A stretch of DNA of 64,000 bases from Phellopilus nigrolimitatus (Eukaryota; Basidiomycota; Agaricomycetes; Hymenochaetales; Hymenochaetaceae). This document shows, piece after piece, positions 20,943 through 32,948 of the stretch. The DNA is taken from contig JAJOHG010000059.1 in assembly GCA_021029095.1 (NCBI GenBank), positions 62,001 through 126,000 of the forward strand, in the 5' to 3' direction. The notes under the pieces were generated by a model, which worked only from the letters and a program-made list of their open reading frames with translations, ran no database searches and was not told the DNA's origin. The position numbers were made by a program, and so were the translations under genes. Position 1 is the first letter of the stretch; the number at the start of each line of letters is the position of its first letter.

Positions 20943-22527
20943 ATGCCTTACCTTGCGTTTCACTTTCCGTACAAGACCCCGATGGAGCTTCTTTCCTTCC
21001 GAATGGCGCAGCCCAATGCCCTTGAGTCGACAGACGACGCGAGGCGGTATGCCAACGAGCAAAATGAGTTGAAATCCGTGCACCAGGCCGCTGGAAAGGA
21101 CTACCTGAAACTGACTACCACAATGAAGTCCCATATCCTCGACCATTTGCTGCAGGTCGCGTCGGAGTCTATCACTCGACCAGCGTCGTACTATGAGACG
21201 CTGCCGAAATTGGTCAAAAAGGAGTTCGTCACCAATATCGACCAGCGAGTCAAACATAGAGACTTCCTACTTCACATTTTGCATGGCGTGGTGAGTTGGG
21301 TTTCTTCTTCTTTTGTCGGCACGCTGAAGCTAATCTCTTACAACAGTGCATCGCGTTGGAGCATGAGACGGAAACGCACGCAGTAGTCGCCTTATATAAT
21401 TCTGATTCTGTCAAGTACCATGTCGCAAACCAACCAGCTGAGGATCTCGCCGCAGCAATTGATTTTCGTATCCCACCTCTCCTCCTTCATCATTCGCCCA
21501 TTCAGCTCGCACAGGTCACGGAGAGATTTGGCGTAGATGTTGCGCGTCTGTTATTCAACGTTGCGAATGAGCACAAAAAGCGTCGTGAATGGTCAGCAAA
21601 GGTTGGGCGGGTGCGTAATAGTATATTGTCGCCATTAAGCTGTCACTAATACTATACAAGACGGATTGCTTTTCTGCACCGAAACAAGTGGAGTCAATGC
21701 CCTCGCCGCCGCTGCAGTTAAGCAAGTCACTGCTATCACCGCCGCGTTCTCCTGAAAAACCAAGAAATACGTCTACATCCACCATAAGGACAGCCTCGTC
21801 GTCTTCGCCATCATCGGTCTCATCGGTCTCATCGGTCTCATCGGTCTCATCGGTCTCCTCAACGTCGACAATCGGCAAAGCAACGGGAGGGCGCGGCGGC
21901 TCGACGAAGGAATTGGACGACGACGAAGAGTCTTTGTGGCAAGGTCTCGACGACATTAGCATAGAGGACTTCGAAGAGGCTCAGCAGTCCATCGATAGGT
22001 CTTTGAATGTGCCGCCCGCAGGCATCCCTGCAAACACTTTCGACGGCTACATTCTGCGGGCCGATCAGGCAGACTCAGAGGAGTCCCCTTCCTTCGCTGG
22101 GAGGTTTTACATGGTGCCGACTGCCACTCCGCCATCGACTTTCTCGCCGTCTCGCCAGCGTGCCAATGTAGCTACTGATCCCCTCAGAGTTTCTCGTCAT
22201 GGGTCGCAGCAGGGCAACTACGAGCAGCAGCAAACACGTCGCATGCCGCAGCAGGACAACTACGAGCAGCAGCAAACACGTCGCATGCCGCAGCAGGAAA
22301 ACTACGAGCAGCAACGAACACGTCGCATGCCGCAGCAGGCTAGCTATGAGCAGCGTCGCATGCCGCAGCAGGATGACTACGAGCAGCAGCAAGTGCGTCA
22401 TGTGGATGACCGACGTGCACCTGCCAATGAATATCAGGACGTTCGGGAGAGCACTACACGCAGCAGGAGGGGGAAACAGCGTGCGCCTGCAGCTTCGCAG
22501 GCAAGACGCAGTGACTACGACACTTAA
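20943..22527 (+). CDS. KDZ accessory protein 1, function unknown
   Basis: Three exons (20943 to about 21,290; about 21,347-21,609; about 21,660-22,527) join in frame to about 490 residues. The first 200 residues are mixed helical (ARRYANEQNELKSVHQAAG, then KLVKKEFVTNIDQRVKHR) and may be a folded domain. The second half looks disordered: a run of SSV triplets from a 9-bp microsatellite (TCATCGGTC, five units near 21,811), an acidic patch with FxEAQQSID-like helix, and four to five copies of a 14-residue Q/R-rich repeat (core YEQQQTRRMPQQ). No domain is recognised. It is codirectional with the transposase and lies inside the terminal repeats, so it probably acts in transposition, for example as a scaffold or DNA-end binder. 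That role is inference. Confidence 0.75.
22200..22392 (+). repeat. 42-bp coding tandem repeat in KDZ gene 2
   Basis: Four to five in-frame copies of a 42-bp unit with core TACGAGCAGCAGCAAACACG, the fourth shortened by 9 bp. The unit length is a multiple of three, so copy-number changes keep the frame. Confidence 0.8.
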
Positions 22528-22796
22528 TCTGGTTGCTTGTCGTTTGTTGGTTGGAAAATATGCTCTCTTTACATGTCAATTTGTATGTAACTACTAGGCT
22601 CGCATTCGAAAGACTTCTTTTTTTTTAACGTTTGATGACGAGCCTTGGAAATTAACAGTCGCAAACAAACATGGACTAGCGAGAGCAAAAAAGGCTTGAC
22701 GTGTCCTATACTTCCGATCCCCCTCAGCCTTGTGCCCCGCTCAACAAATTCTTCCTTTTTGCTACACCTTCTTCCCACCAGCCTCACCAATCAACA

Positions 22797-24105
22797 ATGC
22801 GAGCGAAGGCTCGCCGCTATGTTCAGTTAATGTTGAAGAAAACCGGGAGGGTCGATTCTAGGCGGAAAAGGACGCACACGAACATCTCGAAGACGACTCG
22901 TGTTGAAATTGGCCTCAAGGCAGCCGCGAAGCAAAGAGAGATGTGGGCGGATGTTAACATGGAGTACGCACGACAGGACGAGGTGGCGGCCGTGCTTGCA
23001 AAGAAATACAATCTGTCGTTAGGAAAAATGAAGACACGACTTCGCCGTCTATCGAAAATTACCGAACATCGAGCAGTCAATCCATACAATGCATTCTTGC
23101 ATGTACGCGCATTAGAGATCAATGAAGGTACGAACTGCAGCAGTATCGATTACTTCCTGTATTGAGACATTTTTTACAGATCTTCCTGAGGGTGAACGCA
23201 CGCGTTTGTGTGAACTGCAAACCCTGGCTGCAAAGGCCTCCTACGACAGTCTCTCAGATGAGCAGCGCGATGACATGGTAGCTTGCGTGGAAGAGTTCCG
23301 CAAGCTGAAGCAAACGGGAAGCAGGTCGTTCCGCTCGTCGCACGCTCAGGATGTGAAGCTGACAAGTGATAAACTTCATGAGGAGGTGAGCTTGCAAGGG
23401 CTTGTTCCGTACAGGTATACATACTTATCTTATGCCACAGCTGAAGCACCTTGCCGCTCGTCGCGACACGTCTTCCATGTGTTTAACGGTCCGCACCGAC
23501 TCGGAACACAACAATGTGCCGGAATATTACATAGACACGATATCCCGCAACTTCATCGAGATATACCTAGCCATGAGTGTGCATGATTTCTATACTAAAT
23601 TCGAGTCCTACGCATTGCTGGGGCTACGCGGGGTTACAGCCAATGACAACGAACGACGGACACTGCTTAAAAAGACCGTACGGGCCATGACGCGCAGTGC
23701 ACTCCGTGCGCTTTTTTCCCAGCTCTTATATGCGTGTGCAAAGCTGACGGCATGTCCTCAGGTAATATAACTGGTGTTACGAAGGCCGAAATGTCGTGGC
23801 TTAACTACGAGGTTAGTATCGTTCAGAAGTACAAAGTCGTCGTCGAAGGGTGGCCTGCTTCGACTATGGATCTTGGTTGTATGTCGTTCTCTATGTTAAC
23901 ATCCATAGTGGATAGCATTCGCGACGGTAGCTGCTACTGGAAGAAGATCAGTGCCGAAGATTTCGAAGCCCGTACGGCGACCTTCAAAGCCATCGGAAAC
24001 GAACGAGCAGCAAATCGCAAGAAACGCAATGATGCAGGGGTGCCCCGCAAGCCCGTCGCTAGCATCTCGGATGGTGAAACAGAGGGAGAGGATGTCAGTG
24101 ACTAG
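22797..24105 (+). CDS. KDZ accessory protein 2, HMG-box-like
   Basis: Starts at 22797 in a good context (TCAACAATGC). Exons: 22797-23127, then from about 23,181 to 23,382, then about 23,442 onward, with a 47-bp intron near 23,697-23,743 that connects to the last part ending at 24105; all junctions keep the frame. The basic N-terminus (KKTGRVDSRRKR) precedes a segment that resembles an HMG box (NPYNAFLHVRALEINE, then ELQTLAAKASYDSLSDEQR). The C-terminal part has MSWLNYEVSIVQKYKVVVEG followed by WP, a pattern I associate with multi-copy basidiomycete hypothetical proteins. DNA binding is likely from the HMG-like part; a role in end recognition is inference. The last acidic residues end EGEDVSD. 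Confidence 0.75.
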
Positions 24106-24334
24106 TGTCGTGCGATTGGGATTTGCTTCAGCAGGTAGGGTCTTATTCACTATTCTAATGTCTTTTTGCATCGCTGTTGGTTCGCTACTGCAGCCCCTTG
24201 CCGTGCTCGGCTCTTTAGTTGCTCACAAACAATGTTTTCTCATTTTTAACTATCAGCTTAATGACACAAATGCCCCCGTACTCACTGTTCTGAATACGGA
24301 GCAAGAGACTATATTGTACTCAAAAGATACAGCA

Positions 24335-24883
24335 AAAAGCAAAAAGAAACGAAGCTGAACGGAGCAATGAGCGTGATAGTTGTCGTCGTTGTCGTTGTCG
24401 TTGTCGGCAATGTTGGGCGCGACATCGCGCGAAGTGTATGATGTAAGTAATGAGCGGCCAGACGATGCTCAGTAGATGTCACACAATGCAAAAGAAACGA
24501 AGCAAAACAGAGCAGGAATGAGCGGGATAGTCGTCGTCGTCGTTGGCGATGTTGAGCGCGACGTCGTGCGGACTGTGTTATGTGATCGGCGGGAAGACTC
24601 GCGTGATCGGCAGTCAAGGAAGACGAAGCGGAGGGCGGGCCGATGGGAGCACAGCGTCGAAGCATGATGGTGGTGATGGGGTGACACGCGGTCACCGGTG
24701 ACAGCGAATACCGGTGGCCGGCGACCGGCGTGCTCCAGGCCTATGCACAACTCAAGTCCCCGCGAGTTATCTGAGGTAGTAATGGTGGTATAGGCAATTT
24801 AGAGGATAAGTAACCTAATTAGCGAGGCACCTCCTACTGAGGTACCCGCCTAAGTAGGTAAGACAGCGTGGGATCCGCAGGTG
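24335..24883 (-). repeat. KDZ right terminal inverted repeat
   Basis: Reverse complement of 15788-16337, ending GGATCCGCAGGTG at 24883. Differences from the left copy lie mainly in the inner 130 bp (near 24,435 and in the CAACGA microsatellite near 24,380-24,405). Confidence 0.85.
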
Positions 24884-24891
24884 CAACAGAG
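24884..24891 (+). repeat. KDZ target site duplication, right (CAACAGAG)
   Basis: Matches 15780-15787 exactly. The sequence after it continues the interrupted Harbinger element to its terminal repeat at 24986-25011. Confidence 0.9.
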
Positions 24892-25011
24892 CACCGCAAT
24901 TCTAACTTCGTTGCTACTGTTGGATGGCGTGCTCGGCAGCACGTGCCGAGTTCCCTTGTTCTGCCGACGGTCTTATCAACAAACTCCTCTTCCACAGAAT
25001 TGAGATCGACT

Positions 25012-25301
25012 AATGACCAGGTTCTCAATGACATTGAAGAAGTGTGAAATACTCTCTTCCTCTGTCAGAAACATGGGTGTGCAGCAGTTTCCAGTGAGAG
25101 GTATAAAACTCTGTCACTCAAAAGTCAGCAAGGAATGGCTGGACTGTGTCAAGTCGGCCATCTGTAGGCCTTTGCCACCAAAACATCTACAGTGGCAAGT
25201 GCCGATCATTTGTGATTACAAAGCGTGCACGCTCTTTAGCAGGCGTTGCACTCCCCTCAACTGCTTCAGCAGAAGTTGAACTCGAGCCACAGAGCAAGGA
25301 T
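25012..25301 (+). promoter_or_regulatory. NUP53 promoter region with TATA-like box
   Basis: This is the 290 bp between the transposon nest and the first ATG of the nucleoporin gene. TATAAAA at 25102-25108 is a candidate TATA box, 91 bp inside the boundary of the transposon. Any control sites further upstream are now separated from the gene by 13.3 kb. Confidence 0.45.
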
Positions 25302-26724
25302 ATGTCTGGGAACACGCTTCCGTTTTCATCGTCATTAAACCCGCAGATCCCACAAGAGCGCTCACGCACAGTGATTGGGTCATCCCAGGCAGCTGGGCAT
25401 GTGGCGAGCGTTGGATATCCCTACAGCAGTCCAAATACCGGTCCCAGTGCGTCCGCGAGCTTCGGGGTGGGTGTCGGGCAAGCACTCAATGATTCTCTTG
25501 CTCAATCAAGGCCTCAGTATCAGCCTGGGTATCTATTGGTGCGCTTTTTTTGCATCCCGATGCTAGAAAGCTGATCAACCCTTCCGATACGTCGCCAGTC
25601 CCTTGCGCAAAGTCAGGTGAATAAAGCTTCTGCTGATCGTGTTCTTCAGACTAACTTGCCTCTCCAAGGCCGCTCAAACAACTGGCCAGCGCCATGAAGA
25701 AGCTCATCTTATACCGACTCGAGCGAAAGTTAATACCACTTTCCCTCGCAATACGTCTTCCGACTTCGGGTCCGAGTCAATGTTCGAAAACGCTTCAAAG
25801 TAAGCCTCTCAGCCAAGACATGAGCCAATTCGCCAATCACAGTGTCTCTTACCACCTCAGACATCGCCTTCGCGAGGCCACAGACGATGAAGACGGGCCG
25901 CCGACATCTTCTGTTGCGGATATCGTAAACGATATCCATATGGACTCCTACAGATCAAAGTCTCAGGTACACATCGCGTCTCCTATTAAACGACTCCAGC
26001 CTTGAACTTGTTCTTTTCGAAAGATATATTCCACGCCGAGCAGATTGATTTCTGCGCAGAGAAACAGCACCACAACACCTTCGCCACCCGCACACCAGAC
26101 TCTGTACGTCATCGTCTTTGGTTACCCCCCCTCAAGATATTCGTCGACTGTAGCCCACTTTCAATCGATCGTTGATGGCGGTACCTCCGATCCCGAAATG
26201 AGTAGCGACGCCGAAAATGCGTTTAAAATAGGATACAAGCAACCCTGGGAAGCTGCAAGGGCTTGGCGAAGGAACGGCGAAATTATCAGCGGCGAGGGTG
26301 GTCGATGGATGGTGGGGGTGAAATGGGCGGTAAGTGCTATATGCTTATCGCAATAAATATTGCACAAAACTAATCTTCAGTGCAGGATCCTCTAGTCGCT
26401 GAACAGATTCTAGGCCCTGGTGCTAGGATTTCAACAACTTCGCCACCAATTCCAGCCACTGAGACACCATTCTTTTCAATGGATCACAGGAGTGATTTTC
26501 CGGATCCAGCATTTTCGCAGCTTCAGCACATCTCCACGCCACAACGCGATTCTGCGCCGTCAATAGGGACCCCCCTTAAACTCGCTCCATCTGCCTCCGC
26601 TTTCCGAAAAGATGCACCCGAACGGAGCAGAAAAAATATACCGGTCCAAATGGAGACGGTTGCAACGGATTCGCCTGGGAAAGGCATGTTTGGTCAGGTT
26701 TCTGATCTTATCTTTGGATGGTAA
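25302..26724 (+). CDS. NUP53: Nucleoporin NUP53 (NUP35 family)
   Basis: Structural component of the inner ring of the nuclear pore that links membrane and scaffold nucleoporins. The start at 25302 gives MSGNTLPF. Introns near 25,539-25,599, 25,618-25,669, 25,795-25,837, 25,967-26,057 and 26,329-26,385 keep the frame. The N-terminal part is S/Q/G-rich. The middle has the NUP35-type RRM starting TLYVIVFGYPP at about 26,101 with AFKIGYKQPWEAARAWRRNG near 26,220. The C-terminus ends FGQVSDLIFGW, the amphipathic membrane-binding helix typical of the family. It is intact, although a transposon nest begins 290 bp upstream. Confidence 0.9.
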
Positions 26725-26999
26725 TGGTGATTAGATATATGTCACTTCGCGAAGATTTTGTTCTCTCAGTTTTGTGGTGCTCTAAATAATTTATGTCCTT
26801 GTGTCGATGCGTTCGTATTGACTGGGAACCGGGTTGAGTTTATTTTAAAATCTGGCAAATACGTACACGCGGTTGTCTTGCACGTTCCTTACCGATATAA
26901 CAGTACAACTAAAGACACATATACACCTTGATCGTTTCCAGCCAGTCCACTCATTTATATATTCAGGAGTCGGTCTGAAAGCCCACGGTCTTTCGTTGA

Positions 27000-28763
27000 A
27001 TGGCGACATTGCAAGAGCTAGTCTCTCCTCGCCCTGGCTCTCGTTCACACTCAAGAGCTTCATCACGCGGCTCGGTGCGCTCATTTCGTGCTCTGAGTCC
27101 TTCTGTACCTCCAGATGACCCTAGTGAGTTTCAAGCGGTTGTGTCGTCGTCTTCGCTTGTCATGTACGAACTATTTCCTTTTCCTCAGTTTTCATTCGCA
27201 ATCATATGTCTTCTCTGAAGCATACGATCAGACACCAGCAAGCGCAATTGCACAATCTCGAGAACATTCTGCGTTCATCACGCCCTATGTCCGGCAACCC
27301 AAACAAAGTGGCATCGTACTCTCCGCCCAGCTCCTTTACCGACCTTCCGCCATCACCCCTACCATCTTCGAGCAATGGAACAGCTCAGACACCGAAAATG
27401 CAAAGGCGTACTTCCAGCTTCGAGATATTGCAGGGATTGGCTGGTCCAGAGTCTTTATTGCCTTTGCCGAAAAAGGATGGCGGACCTTTGCGACCGGAGG
27501 GAATACTACGAGAAGGCGTACCGACGGAGTTCATGTCGAGTGCCAACGGACGTTCTTCGAGTCCAACACGTACTTTGAGTCGTATGTACACGTTTCAATC
27601 TTCATATTCAGTACTGCCAACCTTGCATAGAATCACATTGACCATTTGATCACAGGGATTCCTGTAGCTTCAGTCGGTGCGAGCACTTGTCATGTTTACT
27701 TACGGTTTGTTCCTTAACCGAGTCGAAGGTCATGCTCGTACACTTGCTGAAGATGGTCAAGCTTCTCGTTCTCCGAAGTCTACGACCTTTGACATTCAAG
27801 GCAGCTCGTCGCAAGGACCGGATAACTTAACGACATCGGCCTCATCGCTGCACCTTCCTCCATCCCCCGGACGGCGTGTATCACTCGGAGCCAGCGGAGG
27901 CAATACTACTAAAGTTTTGGCAGACTTGCAGGCTGGCGTCGTTAATGCAAAAAATGCGTTGGAAAATACCAAAGCTCAGTTGAGATTAAGTCAAAGGACT
28001 GTCGCTCAACTTACTCGACAAACGGAGGACTTGAAAGACGGCAGAGAGAGATTAAGATTGGAGAATGAAGGTTTGAATAATGTCGTGGCAAGAAAAGAGC
28101 GTTTACTTCAGGAGGTGAGCAACATCCAATCTCTATCGTACGCTGACGATGATGGGTTTTAACGAAGGTACTCGATCGCGCTCGTAAAGCTGAAGCAGAG
28201 GCGACTGCTTTAAAAACTCAATTGAAAAGCGAAACGACCGTTTCGAAAAAAGCAGTACGTGAAATGGAGGCTCAGGTGCACCAGTCGTCGGCTGTGTCCC
28301 AAAAATCTGAGCGCGAATATATCACTTTGCGTGACGCCATCAAACACCTCTCGGAGGGCTGGAAGCAGGACGTGGACAAATTGAAGAGGGAGATGCAGGA
28401 GAGAGAGGCCAAATTGCGTAAAGAGGCAGAAGACGTTGGAGGTAAGTATAGAAGGTTATTAGAGCAAGCCGAGAAGGAACGCAAGGCGCGAAGTACCGTG
28501 GAAGAACTACGCGCAGGGGAAATGGGTTTACAAGGAGAGTGGGAACGATTACTTCGAGCGCAAATCGACGAACTGCGTATCAGCGTTCAACGCTCTGAGC
28601 AAGAGTCGACGAGGGCGGGGAAGACGGCTCAGTGAGTTCCAGGCAGTATGTCATGCTCTGTTTTCTGACAGCTCTCACACGCAGGGATGTCTCCAATGAG
28701 TTATCTCGGCTACGAAGTCTGATTCGAGCAGTAGAAAGGACGGACGAAGAGGATGGAAGTTGA
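27000..28763 (+). CDS. Coiled-coil protein (She3-like?)
   Basis: Starts at 27000 (MATLQELVSPRPGSRSHSR). Introns near 27,118-27,189, 27,582-27,660, 27,679-27,729, 28,114-28,170 and 28,633-28,685 keep the frame. The N-terminal half is S/P-rich with a short helix (SLKHTIRHQQAQLHNLEN). The C-terminal half, from about 27,900, is an almost continuous coiled coil (for example RTVAQLTRQTEDLKDGRERL and KQDVDKLKREMQEREAKL). Similar basidiomycete proteins are often labelled SWI5-dependent HO expression protein 3-like, an RNA-transport adaptor in yeast; that label is from memory and weak. It is codirectional with NUP53 and 275 bp downstream of it. Confidence 0.7.
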
Positions 28764-29061
28764 TTGGAAATCTCATTTATATATTCACTTCGAATTGGAC
28801 AATCACATTCATCCTACTATACCTAATAGTCATATTTTTTGCACTCCTGAAACACTGTAATATACCATCACATGCCACTTGTCTTTCATGATGATATTTC
28901 TCGCTTAGAATTTAGTGGTAGGCGACCTCCGCCTCACGGGCGCTTGGAAAGCCGGAATCACATGTATGTATGTAAGGTTAATATAATCGCCGCGAAACAA
29001 TGGATGAAAATCTGTCTCCTTTTACCCTTACTCGTGTTGCGCAGAGCAATAACTCCTTGCA

Positions 29062-30451
29062 ATGGGCTCAATCACAACACCCGTCACCGAGCTTTTCAGG
29101 ATAAAGCACCCAATCTTGCTCGCAGGTTTGTAGTTATGATTAATGTATTCTTATCCGGTTACTTACTCTGACCAGGCATGAACGTCGCGGCAGGTCCTGA
29201 GTTGGCAGCTGCGGTAACTAATGCTGGTGGTCTCGGGGTTATAGGAGGTGTAGGTCAGAGTGTTTTTACCATTATATGCATCTGGAGCAAGGCTGAATGA
29301 GAACTGGCAGGTTATACACCGAAGGTCCTACGACAACAGGTATTGGCGGCCGCATCCCTTATTAATTAACGGATATTTTAATCGAGCAATGGATAGATCC
29401 ATGACCTGAAAAAGGACCTCAAGGACAAGAACGCACCTTTTGGTGTCGATCTCCTTATTCCACAGGTTGGTGGAAATGCGCGCAAGACTAACGTGAGTTT
29501 TTTTTAAATAACTTATTTATGTTAACCAGCTCGTCTAAAACACCTTTTCTCAAGTATGACTATACCAAGGGTCAGCTTCCAGAGCTCATCGACGTCATTA
29601 TAGAAGAGAAGGCTGCGCTTTTCGTCTGCGCCATTGGGATTCCTCCCAGGGATGCAGTCGACAAGCTTCATAAGGCTGGCATACCTATCATGAACGTACG
29701 CAGGTTCCCCTTGGCTTACGTTGTCTGTTCATTCAACTTTTCTTAGATGGTTGGCCATCCCAAGCATGTTTCTCGGGCACTCGCCGCAGGGGTCGACCTG
29801 ATCTGTGCGCAGGGTGGCGAAGGCGGCGGCCATACCGGCGACATTCCTGCCTCTATCCTCATTCCCGCTTGTGTTGACTCTGTCAAAGGACACAAATCAT
29901 CTTTGACTGGCGGTCCTGTTTATGTTATCGGCGCCGGCGCAGTATACGATGGGCGGGGTCTCGCTGCAAACCTCATGTGGGGAGCCGAGGCCGTTTGGGT
30001 TGGTACTCGCTTCGTCGCGAGCGCCGAGGCGGGTGCCCCCAAAGCTCATAAGGATGCCATACTTTCTGCTGATTATGAAGATGCCGTCCGCACTCTTATC
30101 TATACCGGACGTCCTCTTCGCGTTCGCCGTACTCCTTACGTCGAGGATTGGTGAGTCCTATCTGGGTTGGAGCAAATTGAGCACGGGCGACACTTACAAC
30201 TGTTGTGCAGGGAAAATAACCGACAGGAGGAAATTAAAGACCTTACATCGAAGGGTATCATCCCATATGAACACGAACTTGAAAAGCATCCCGAGAAGTC
30301 TTTGCAGGCACGAACCTGGCTGATCGGCCGGGTTGCAGCGCAGATCCACGAGGTATTACCGGCGAAAACAATCGTCGAAAACATGGTGACCGAGGCTGCC
30401 GAGCAGCTTCAAAAGGGTGCATCGTATAATTCAGCCAAGGCCAAGCTATGA
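29062..30451 (+). CDS. Nitronate monooxygenase / 2-nitropropane dioxygenase-like
   Basis: FMN-dependent TIM-barrel enzyme that oxidises alkyl nitronates to carbonyl compounds and nitrite. The start at 29062 gives MGSITTPVTELFRIKHPILL, followed after an intron by AGMNVAAGPELAAAVTNAGG, the usual N-terminal flavin-site pattern. Later parts are AGIPIMNMVGHPKHVSRAL (about 29,690-29,780) and CAQGGEGGGHTGD (about 29,808), whose His matches the catalytic base of the family. GAGAVYDGRGLAANLMWGAE (about 29,936) is the phosphate-binding end. Short introns near 29,125, 29,250, 29,315-29,400, 29,490, 29,700 and 30,150 break the gene; the smallest exons are assigned with less certainty. The physiological substrate is unknown. 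It converges on the kinase gene, 205 bp apart. Confidence 0.88.
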
Positions 30452-30655
30452 CATCGAATATACCTAGTAGTCCGTTGTACAGATATGATCAGAACACAGG
30501 CTTTTGGTATGCAAATTCCCGATTGCTTGTATACTAAGCAAAACTATTGATCCAAAGAAAAAGAAACGGCTCATCATGTCATTATAGACCATTATGGTAT
30601 AATAAAACGAATGCTGAAAGGGATTAAAGGGGACTACAACTTGCTAAAGAAAAGG

Positions 30656-32655
<2,000 letters not shown>

Positions 32656-32948
32656 TTCACAAGCCAATCGCTATAAGAGACGAACCGCCACAGTGGAAAC
32701 GTACGAAAGGAAAGTGAAAGAAGGTATATCGCGGTATATCGCGACGTGAGCACGGTCAAAGATGTTGATAAAAGAGCGAAGGTCGGAAAGCGGTTGTCGT
32801 GAATGACTTTGTGGCCATCAGCTTCAGGGTCATGAGTATGTGATATAGACAATGTCCTGATTTGGATTTACGCGAATCACTCGAGTCTCCATGCGAATGA
32901 TTCTATTCCTATTTTACGCGAGTGACTGTTTCATTGTACACCTACTTG
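32656..32948. promoter_or_regulatory. Spacer upstream of the YANK kinase gene
   Basis: 293 bp between the kinase start and the stop codon of the transporter gene on the same strand. A doubled GGTATATCGC lies near 32,723-32,741. No further gene is seen. Confidence 0.35.

Larger units (their letters stand above)
15788..24883 (+). mobile_element. KDZ (Kyakuja-Dileera-Zisupton) DNA transposon, 9,096 bp
   Basis: Terminal inverted repeats starting CACCTGCGGATCCCACG, an 8-bp target duplication and an intact KDZ transposase define the element. It carries three codirectional genes: transposase (16767-20272), an unknown protein (20943-22527) and an HMG-like protein (22797-24105). The terminal repeats are identical over about 420 bp as read, and all three genes can be read without disabling changes, which suggests a recent insertion. 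KDZ elements are known to be expanded in mushrooms, sometimes together with TET/JBP genes; no TET/JBP gene is present in this copy. Confidence 0.9.
11685..25011. mobile_element. PIF/Harbinger transposon (about 4.2 kb, with KDZ nested inside)
   Basis: Perfect 26-bp inverted repeats at 11685-11710 and 24986-25011 (starting AGTCGATCTCAATTCTGTGG) enclose a DDE transposase gene (+) and a Myb/SANT-like gene (-) in convergent orientation, the two-gene layout of autonomous PIF/Harbinger elements. Without the inserted 9,096-bp KDZ element and its 8-bp duplication the element would be 4,223 bp. A second inverted pair, GCTGTTGGTAGC at 11711-11722 and its complement at about 15,775-15,785, resembles known Harbinger ends and could be subterminal or could be the true end on one side. 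Confidence 0.7.

Noticed and set aside
22200..22392. Regularly spaced direct repeats resembling a CRISPR array
   Set aside because: The 42-bp units are contiguous with no unique spacers, are in frame within a gene, and the genome is eukaryotic.
23697..23760. Frameshift in KDZ gene 3
   Set aside because: A 47-bp intron with GT donor and AAAG acceptor joins the two frames and leads into the conserved MSWLNYE block, so no mutation is needed.
11684..25014. A single 13.3-kb giant transposon bounded by the 26-bp repeats
   Set aside because: The 8-bp duplication and independent 550-bp TIRs show that the KDZ part is a separate insertion. The remaining 4.2 kb has a full Harbinger gene set.
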